From Rickettsiales bacterium (GTDB lineage Bacteria > Pseudomonadota > Alphaproteobacteria > Rickettsiales > UBA3002): a stretch of 6,321 bases of DNA. Shown here piece after piece: positions 1-5,218 of the stretch (position 1 is its first letter; each line of letters starts with the position of its first letter). Both the position numbers and the translations under genes were made by a program. The stretch covers positions 1 to 6,321 of the forward strand of contig JAIXZB010000069.1 in NCBI GenBank assembly GCA_027489915.1. The letters run 5' to 3'. The notes under the pieces were generated by a model, which did no database searches, had not been told where the DNA came from, and saw only the letters and a program-made list of their open reading frames with translations.

Positions 1-2
1 CT

Positions 3-314
3 ATGCAGTTTATTGACCAACGTGCTTTATCTGACAAGACGGTAAGCCGTACACAGGCGTTTAAGATTGCAGAAGATATTTCGGAAGAGACAAAAGAGAA
101 CTTTGTGCCTACAAAGCATAAAGATAAAGTATCTGCGATACAGTGCTTACATTTGATTGATGACGCTATGAACAGCGTGCGTACAAGGCATGAGGGTTTA
201 GAGCGTATTGCTTTTGCGAAAGTGAATACCGTAAGGGGTGTTCCTATCGATAGGAAAATCAAACCTGTGTTGAGGACGCTTGATGCGTTAGCTGTGCAGG
301 CAGTTGGCCGCTAG
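3..314 (+). CDS. Unknown small protein or C-terminal part of a longer one (ORF1)
   Basis: The frame is open from the left edge and ends in TAG at 312-314. The first ATG is only two bases into the window, so no ribosome binding site can be judged and the real start may lie upstream. At least 103 residues are visible. The protein is charged, probably helical, and has no signal peptide or membrane segment. I recognise no domain. The last 20 residues (84-103: Arg84, Ile86, Leu93-Asp94, Arg103) fit a pattern also found in the two unknown proteins encoded at 2199-5155, and residues 43-62 fit it more loosely. This hints at a shared family but rests on comparison by eye. The line 61-120 has 21 G/C in 60 bases, lower than sampled lines of the neighbouring housekeeping genes. 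The gene converges on serB and its stop overlaps the serB stop. That the frame is coding is likely but not proven. Confidence 0.6.
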   Translation: MQFIDQRALSDKTVSRTQAFKIAEDISEETKENFVPTKHKDKVSAIQCLHLIDDAMNSVRTRHEGLERIAFAKVNTVRGVPIDRKIKPVLRTLDALAVQAVGR

Positions 315-1198
315 TTCTCAACCCACTCGCTTTTTGGAATTCCCAACACATGCAACAGTGCGGTTAAATCGTTATAGCGGATGATGTGTTGGGCTTCGGC
401 CTCGACTGCGGGTTTGGCGTGGTAGGCGATGCCTAAGCCTGCGGCGTGCAGCATGGGGAGGTCGTTGGCTCCGTCGCCGATGGCGATGGTTTTATCGTGC
501 GTGATGCCTAGTGTGGCGGCGTGGCGGATGAGGGATGCGCGTTTGGCTTCTTTGCCTAGGATGGGTAGTTGTACGGTGCCGGTGAGTGCTTCATTTTCGA
601 TGTTCAGGGTATTAGCCTCATTGGCGTGGAAGCCTGCGCGGGCGGCGATGGCGCTCGTGAAGAAGGTGAAGCCACCAGAGACCAGCACGCAATGGACACC
701 GCGCGCGCGCAAGGTGTGCACCAAGGTGCGTGCGCCTTCCATGAGGGTGATGCGGGTATCCAGCACGCGCTGCATTTCGCTGATGGGGAGATGTTTGAGC
801 AGGGCGACGCGTTCGGTGAGGGCGGCTTCGAAATCCAGCTCACCGTTCATAGCGCGCGCGGTGATGGCGCTTACTTTGTCTTTGAGGCCTACCACATCGG
901 CCAGCTCATCGATGCATTCTTGGTGGATGATGGTGGAATCCATATCGCTGATGAACAGCTTAGCACCCTGCACTGAGGAGGGGGTGAGGATGGCATCGAT
1001 GTGCCAATGGTCTTTGGCTTCGTGGGCGAGGGCGCTGCGTAATGCGGCTTCATCGCGCACGCTCAGGGTGACTTGGTAGGCGCGGGGTTTTTCTAGCCAC
1101 GCGGAGGCGGTGATGGTAGCGTATTTTTGCGCGAGTGCTGTCGCTTCTTCGAGGGGAAGGACAGTGTTTGCAGGGGCGATGAGTGTGAGATGGTGCAT
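311..1198 (-). CDS. serB: Phosphoserine phosphatase SerB
   Basis: SerB hydrolyses O-phospho-L-serine to L-serine, the last step of the phosphorylated serine pathway in the cytoplasm. The 295-residue protein has the haloacid dehalogenase (HAD) motifs in order: DMDST at 85-89 with Asp85 as the expected nucleophile and Asp87 as acid/base, then CIDELAD at 95-101, SGG at 174-176 (motif II), Lys216/Lys219 in the motif III region, and GDGAND at 241-246 for Mg binding. Residues 1-75 match the ACT-like N-terminal part of proteobacterial SerB, and the length is normal for the family. I chose the ATG at 1198 (MHHLTL) because the frame, although open to 1315, would otherwise run 76 bases into the opposite start of miaA and translate the heptamer repeats. 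Only a weak AAGAA precedes this ATG. The gene is divergent from miaA, and its stop overlaps that of the convergent ORF1. Confidence 0.96.
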   Translation of the reverse strand: MHHLTLIAPANTVLPLEEATALAQKYATITASAWLEKPRAYQVTLSVRDEAALRSALAHEAKDHWHIDAILTPSSVQGAKLFISDMDSTIIHQECIDELADVVGLKDKVSAITARAMNGELDFEAALTERVALLKHLPISEMQRVLDTRITLMEGARTLVHTLRARGVHCVLVSGGFTFFTSAIAARAGFHANEANTLNIENEALTGTVQLPILGKEAKRASLIRHAATLGITHDKTIAIGDGANDLPMLHAAGLGIAYHAKPAVEAEAQHIIRYNDLTALLHVLGIPKSEWVEN

Positions 1199-1203
1199 GT
1201 TCT

Positions 1204-1231
1204 TGAATAGTGGATGGTGAGTGGTGAATAG
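1204..1231. repeat. Four imperfect 7-bp tandem repeats between serB and miaA
   Basis: Read on the plus strand, four adjacent heptamers fill 28 of the 41 bases between the two divergent starts. Units 1 (1204-1210) and 4 (1225-1231) are TGAATAG, unit 2 is TGGATGG and unit 3 is TGAGTGG. The consensus is TGRRTRG, and every difference between units is an A/G transition. The array must overlap whatever promoter elements drive serB and miaA. It could be a neutral short tandem repeat or a protein-binding array; the sequence alone does not decide. Confidence 0.7.
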
Positions 1232-1255
1232 TAGATTGTATGCAGCGTAAGGCAA
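1228..1255 (-). promoter_or_regulatory. Possible sigma-70 type promoter for serB
   Basis: Read on the minus strand, TTGCCT (plus-strand 1250-1255) is followed after 16 bases by TACTAT (plus-strand 1228-1233), a 4/6 match to the -10 consensus. Transcription would start about 20 bases before the serB ATG. An alternative -10, TACAAT, lies at 1235-1240 but lacks a good -35. The proposed -35 lies inside the first codons of miaA and the -10 touches the heptamer array. This is a consensus match only. Confidence 0.3.
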
Positions 1256-2118
1256 TTGATATTCTGATGGGGCCGACGGCGAGTGGGAAAACGGCGCTTG
1301 CAATCCGTTCTGCAAAGCAGCGCCCGACCGTGATTATCAATGCGGATGCGATGCAGATGTATGACCGGTTGCGTATCATTTCGGCGCGGCCTACGGATGC
1401 GGAGTTGGCGCAGGCAGAGCATGTGCTGTATGGAAGCTGGAGTGCGTTGTTTCATGGCAGTGCGCAGGCATGGGTGGAGGATGCGGCGCAGGCTGTACGC
1501 GCTGCGTGGGATGCGGATAAGCGGCCACTGATTGTGGGGGGCACGGGGCTGTATATTCGGGGGTTGATGGAAGGGTTTTCGCCTGTGCCACCTGTGGATG
1601 ATGCGGTGCGCGAGCATGTGCGGTTGCTTGAGGAAGTGCATGGAACTCAGGGGGTGCGCGAGGCGCTCTTGCGCGAGGATGCGGTGATGGAAGCACGGCT
1701 GAAAGCAGGTGACACGCAACGTATGATGCGGGCGCTGGAGGTGGTGCGGGCGACTGGCAAAAGCCTGGCAGAATGGCAGCAGCAAAAAGGTGTGCCGCCC
1801 TTGCCAGAGGCGGAGTTTACAACGTATGTGATTTTGCCCCAGCGGCAGGCGCTTTATGCGAAGATTGATGCAAGGTTTGAGGCAATGATGGCAGCAGGGG
1901 CGCTGGAAGAAGCGCGCAGCGTGATGGACATCCCGCGCTATTTGCCGATGATGCAATCGCACGGGCTGCCCGAGTTGTTGGCCTATATCGAAGGCACGAT
2001 GGGGCGCGAAGAAGCTGTGGAGCGCGCCCAGCAGCACACCAGAAATTATGCCAAACGGCAGATGACATGGATTCGTAACCAATGCCCCCATGCGCTGGAT
2101 GCAACTGCCTTATGTTAG
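1240..2118 (+). CDS. miaA: tRNA dimethylallyltransferase MiaA
   Basis: MiaA transfers the dimethylallyl group from dimethylallyl diphosphate to N6 of A37 in tRNAs that read codons starting with U, the first step towards ms2i6A. The 292-residue protein shows the P-loop GPTASGKT at 11-18, the catalytic-region motif INADAMQMY at 33-41 with Asp36, VGGTGLY at 99-105, DTQRMMRALE at 158-167, and the C-terminal TRNYAKRQMTWIRNQ stretch at 267-281. Order and length are normal for the family. Ala37 stands where many MiaA proteins have Ser, a tolerated variant as far as I recall. The ATG at 1240 is the first possible start after an in-frame TGA at 1225-1227. It is needed to keep the P-loop near the N-terminus. 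No clear ribosome binding site precedes it. The gene diverges from serB and is followed by 80 non-coding bases. Confidence 0.96.
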   Translation: MQRKAIDILMGPTASGKTALAIRSAKQRPTVIINADAMQMYDRLRIISARPTDAELAQAEHVLYGSWSALFHGSAQAWVEDAAQAVRAAWDADKRPLIVGGTGLYIRGLMEGFSPVPPVDDAVREHVRLLEEVHGTQGVREALLREDAVMEARLKAGDTQRMMRALEVVRATGKSLAEWQQQKGVPPLPEAEFTTYVILPQRQALYAKIDARFEAMMAAGALEEARSVMDIPRYLPMMQSHGLPELLAYIEGTMGREEAVERAQQHTRNYAKRQMTWIRNQCPHALDATALC

Positions 2119-2128
2119 GGAAACAGGG

Positions 2129-2166
2129 GTGTGAATGTTAAGGATGTATTAACAGAACTGTCACAC
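2129..2166. promoter_or_regulatory. Nested inverted repeat upstream of the unknown gene pair
   Basis: In the 80-bp gap after miaA, GTGTGA (2129-2134) pairs with TCACAC (2161-2166). Inside it GTTAA (2137-2141) pairs with TTAAC (2149-2153) around a 7-base centre. No T-run follows, so it is not a standard terminator. It could be an operator or an mRNA stem in the leader of the gene starting at 2199. It is short enough to be chance. I found no convincing promoter hexamers in this gap. Confidence 0.25.
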
Positions 2167-2198
2167 ACGGGGTGGTTGCGGTTGGATAAAACGGCAGC

Positions 2199-4055
2199 AT
2201 GGAAAAATCCAGTGACAGTGTATACGCTACTAATTCTGCTGCGCAGTCGTTTTCGATGATGGTGCGCGATGTTGCGGCGCAGGCGGATAAAACAATCGCT
2301 AACCACTTTGCTAAATACTTTGATGATATGCAGCGATCGCTGGTGATGGGTTCGTTGCGTGCTGGCATTGATTTTCAGCCGCAAGCGGTTACAGGCACTG
2401 ATATCATTTACCGTGTAGGCAGGCAGAAAGCTGTTTTTGAAGAACAGATGCTACCTAAGATTCATGATATGGATTCGTTTTACTCAGCGTGTATTGATTT
2501 TGTGGATACACAGATGGAGCAATTATTTTTTTATAATAATGGCGTGCTGAGTGCGCACATATCGCGCGATTATTTACGTAGTATGGTGCAGGGGGTGCGT
2601 AGTTGGATGCAAGCAAAGGGTGACTTGAGCCCTGCTGATTCTGCAAAGTTTGAGCGTATTCTGGCGTATGAGGAGCTTGGGCTTAGATCTTACAAGGCGC
2701 TGTGCGGAGTGATGCTGAAGGGAGGCGATGACCCAAGTATTATTAGCGTTACGCTTAAGGCGCTTGAGGTGCCACTTACAGGCGAGCATGGTGATGTGCA
2801 GGAAACGCCGCAAGCACATTTAGGTGATGTGCGTGCATGTTTTGATGGGGTGGTGCGCAAGACTGGGCTTGATGTGAAAGCAGGGCTTGAGATTCATCCG
2901 AACCTCATGCTCATGGCGGCGACATTGCGTGAAATTGCACAGGTGAAAATGGCAGCAAAGCTGCAATCTATGCCCGAGAAAGAGGCAAAAAAAATAGCAA
3001 GTAAGGTTGAGACGCATTATTTGGGAGAAGCACTTCGGGAGGTGTATGCTGCATCGTACAAGGCAGAAGATGCAGCGGCGGAGTTGTTACTTGCACAGAA
3101 ACATGCAGACGCGCTGCTTGCTAGTGCAAAAGGCTTGCCTGAGGACATTGATGAAAAGCTGGAGGCGATTCATAGGCTTGCGATGCTGGAGGGGCAGAAG
3201 GCCATTGCTGCATCGGAACATCCTGTGAGGCCAAAGCATGCTCCCAATAGCGCATGGATGAAAGAGGAGGCGGGCATTGGAACTGTGACCCGCGCAATGA
3301 GGGATTGGAGAGAGCTTGATGCCGATTTGAAAGTGCCCTTAATGGCTGCCAAACAATTAGATACCATTGTGAATGTGCTGGATAATGCGGTGGATGATTC
3401 GGCTGAGCGTATCATGTATGAGGGCATGGAAATGAAGGTGATGGATGGGCTTAAGGCCTATATTTCCTGTGTGCGAAGGGAGACGGGCAAGCTTATGTTT
3501 GGCAGCAAACATTATGATGCGGATGCGGTTTTGAAGCTTAGCCATGTTGAAAGAAAATGTGATCTCGCGCTTGAGAGTGTGTATGCTATGATGCCTTTGG
3601 TGATGGATTATACGGGCGATGCTTACGATAATTGCTATCTGTATGCGCTTTCGAAGGCAAAGGCGGAACGTGGCAAGCAAATGCAGGATTTTGATAAAGA
3701 CGATTATGAGCATGCGGCAAAAATTGGTAAAGAAGCATTTGTGAAAATACTCAAGGATCAGGGTATTTTTGAGACAAAAAATGATACGCCGTATTTGCCA
3801 GCGTTGCATGCGCGCTGCCAGTATCTTGCAGGGCTGAGGGATGGCCGCGATGCAACTTCGGATCATAGCCCGTTGACTGTTGAAGGTAAGGCTTTGAAGA
3901 TGCTGTTTGGTATGCTGGATACGATGCCGCGGATGTTGAATGATCGCAATAAGCCAACGAAATATGCATATTTGGAGCCTTCGGTATTGCATGCTGCACT
4001 GAAGCATATGGATGATGAAGTGAGGCATTATAATTCTTCTCAGAGGACGCACTGA
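2199..4055 (+). CDS. Unknown 618-residue helical protein (gene A)
   Basis: I do not recognise this protein or any domain in it. The ATG at 2199 is the first start after an in-frame TAA at 2187-2189, with only a weak GGATAA (2184-2189) as a possible ribosome binding site. No signal peptide or membrane segment is visible. The sequence is charged and looks mainly helical, with alanine-rich, coiled-coil-like stretches around 235-345. Residues 385-404 and 564-583 share a gapless 20-position pattern (Lys at 1, Leu at 3, Leu-Asp at 10-11, Arg at 20). Residues about 417-540 align colinearly with 153-280 of the next protein, including the pairs DLALES/DIGLEA, AERG/AEHG with a following Asp-rich run, and DQGI/DLGI. 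Residues 124-171 may be a further diverged copy of 416-463. The stop TGA overlaps the next ATG by one base, so the two products are probably made together and may interact. The gene looks intact. Coding status is near certain from the uninterrupted length. Confidence 0.88.
   Translation: MEKSSDSVYATNSAAQSFSMMVRDVAAQADKTIANHFAKYFDDMQRSLVMGSLRAGIDFQPQAVTGTDIIYRVGRQKAVFEEQMLPKIHDMDSFYSACIDFVDTQMEQLFFYNNGVLSAHISRDYLRSMVQGVRSWMQAKGDLSPADSAKFERILAYEELGLRSYKALCGVMLKGGDDPSIISVTLKALEVPLTGEHGDVQETPQAHLGDVRACFDGVVRKTGLDVKAGLEIHPNLMLMAATLREIAQVKMAAKLQSMPEKEAKKIASKVETHYLGEALREVYAASYKAEDAAAELLLAQKHADALLASAKGLPEDIDEKLEAIHRLAMLEGQKAIAASEHPVRPKHAPNSAWMKEEAGIGTVTRAMRDWRELDADLKVPLMAAKQLDTIVNVLDNAVDDSAERIMYEGMEMKVMDGLKAYISCVRRETGKLMFGSKHYDADAVLKLSHVERKCDLALESVYAMMPLVMDYTGDAYDNCYLYALSKAKAERGKQMQDFDKDDYEHAAKIGKEAFVKILKDQGIFETKNDTPYLPALHARCQYLAGLRDGRDATSDHSPLTVEGKALKMLFGMLDTMPRMLNDRNKPTKYAYLEPSVLHAALKHMDDEVRHYNSSQRTH
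4042..4047 (+). promoter_or_regulatory. Ribosome binding site for gene B inside the end of gene A
   Basis: AGAGGA lies 7 bases before the ATG at 4055. It is the clearest Shine-Dalgarno sequence in the window and fixes that start. Because the upstream stop (4053-4055) and this ATG share a base, translation of the second gene is probably coupled to that of the first. Confidence 0.7.
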
Positions 4056-5155
4056 TGGGGAAAAAATCGGCAGTTGCAACGCTATCGACGGAGCGTTTGA
4101 GTGAAATGTTCACGCAGGCTGCACTGCGTGCTGCGCATAAACATGCAGTGATATTGGATGTGAGCACGCCTGTGCAGCCGCATTTGCTTACCTCGCGCGA
4201 TGGGAAATGCTATGATCGTGCGTTTCCTGCTGGTATTGATGCGCATTATGCGGATACGGGTATGGATTATGTGGGTGTAGATACATCTGATTGGGTGAGA
4301 GAGCAGCACCGCGAGCACGGAAACAAAGCGGCGCTTTCGGAAGATAGTGCGTTTATACGCAATAATCTTGAGCAAATATTACTTCACGCACACAAGAATA
4401 TATATTTTGTGGGACAGAACGTTGAACCTAGTAATGTGGTGATGTTATGCGACAAGCTGGCTGATGATGCAGTGGGGAATGCTGTTGTATTCGGGAATGA
4501 AAAAGAAAGCCTTGTGTATGCCAAACAATTTTTAACAGAATTTCGGCATGAATATGCGCAGGTATGTTCGGATATGCAGACGCTTGGTGCATTAAAGCGC
4601 TGTGAAGACAAGTTGGATATTGGCCTAGAGGCGATTGGCGTCATTGAAAGAAAATGTACCTTCCGCGAGGGATGTAGGGATTTTTTTGATCTTGGTTTGG
4701 CGCGCGTGATGGAGCAAAAGCGCGCAGAGCACGGTGAAGATGTTAAGCCCGATGATGACGATATAAAAATGGCGGGCTTGCAGGCAAATGGAATTTACGC
4801 GTTTTCGATGCGAGATTTGGGAATAGCGAATGATACGAAGCCCATGGTAACGTTTTATGGGTTCGCAGTGCTGCAACGTGCGGTGTATGTTGCAGAAGTC
4901 GAGTTTATGCGACTGCCCAAAGACCATCCATTAAAGCAAGGGAGTGTGTCGCAGGGGCTTACTATTTACAGGACAAAGCGAGCGCCTGAGCTTGTGCAAG
5001 AGGCTTACATGCGCTTTCCGCCTGTGGCTGCAGAGAATGCCAAAGAAGTTAAGCTTGGGCCGTATAATAGCTATACGCACGATACGAAAGCGCTGTTTGG
5101 TGCTATTGAATGGCTGGATGCGCAGCGCGCGCTGGTAGCAGAGCGCAGCCGCTAA
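4055..5155 (+). CDS. Unknown 366-residue protein, probable diverged relative of gene A (gene B)
   Basis: I recognise no family. The protein is hydrophilic, with no signal peptide or membrane helix. Its N-terminal 110 residues, including a Tyr/Asp-rich stretch at 60-80, have no visible counterpart in gene A. From about 153 onward it runs parallel to the C-terminal part of gene A. Shared points are LDIGLEA at 187-193, AEHG at 224-227 followed by DDDD at 233-236, DLGI at 254-257, and a C-terminal 20-residue pattern at 345-364 (Lys345, Leu347, Leu354-Asp355, Arg364). Identity is low and was judged by eye. The last residues resemble the end of ORF1, where the pattern also closes the protein. The ATG at 4055 overlaps the previous stop in TGATG and has AGAGGA 7 bases upstream, so the two genes form a tight operon. 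The line 4381-4440 has 23 G/C in 60. A 63-bp gap separates it from ilvB. The gene is intact and almost certainly coding. Confidence 0.87.
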   Translation: MGKKSAVATLSTERLSEMFTQAALRAAHKHAVILDVSTPVQPHLLTSRDGKCYDRAFPAGIDAHYADTGMDYVGVDTSDWVREQHREHGNKAALSEDSAFIRNNLEQILLHAHKNIYFVGQNVEPSNVVMLCDKLADDAVGNAVVFGNEKESLVYAKQFLTEFRHEYAQVCSDMQTLGALKRCEDKLDIGLEAIGVIERKCTFREGCRDFFDLGLARVMEQKRAEHGEDVKPDDDDIKMAGLQANGIYAFSMRDLGIANDTKPMVTFYGFAVLQRAVYVAEVEFMRLPKDHPLKQGSVSQGLTIYRTKRAPELVQEAYMRFPPVAAENAKEVKLGPYNSYTHDTKALFGAIEWLDAQRALVAERSR

Positions 5156-5164
5156 ACCATCCTA

Positions 5165-5193
5165 TTGACCTTACGTGCGCCTCGCTTTAGGGT
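5165..5193 (+). promoter_or_regulatory. Possible promoter for ilvB
   Basis: TTGACC at 5165-5170 matches the -35 consensus at five of six positions. After 17 bases comes TAGGGT (5188-5193), a poor -10 (3/6). The element lies in the 63-bp gap after gene B, which would let ilvB be transcribed independently of the unknown pair. No attenuator-like leader peptide or stem-loop was found in this short gap. Confidence 0.3.
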
Positions 5194-5218
5194 TGCGGCC
5201 TTACTATATGGGGGCGTT

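Noticed and set aside
303..322. A terminator hairpin at the ORF1/serB junction (GTTG at 303-306, CAAC at 319-322).
   Set aside because: Only four base pairs with a 12-base loop and no T-run; not above chance.
429..1079. Long plus-strand open frames inside serB (429-1079 and 569-976).
   Set aside because: They lie antisense to a clear phosphatase, have no family resemblance, and are Arg/Ser/Ala-rich as expected of shadow frames in GC-rich coding DNA.
1199..1315. N-terminal extension of serB by 39 codons to an ATG at 1315.
   Set aside because: It would overlap the start of miaA on the other strand and translate the heptamer repeats. The protein starting at 1198 already has normal SerB length.
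1093..2091. A 332-codon minus-strand open frame covering miaA and the serB start.
   Set aside because: It is antisense to a well-supported miaA and rich in His, Arg and Pro, as an antisense shadow would be, with no recognisable motif.
2119..2198. A rho-independent terminator after miaA.
   Set aside because: The inverted repeats here are short and interrupted, and no T-run follows.
3357..4079. A 240-codon minus-strand open frame over the end of gene A.
   Set aside because: It is His/Ile/Arg-rich and antisense to a 618-codon uninterrupted frame; a shadow.
2199..5155. Reading the coupled unknown genes as a toxin-antitoxin, restriction-modification or known phage-defence pair.
   Set aside because: Both proteins are large and show no nuclease, methyltransferase, ATPase or DNA-binding motif that I can see; the pairing alone does not support such a call.
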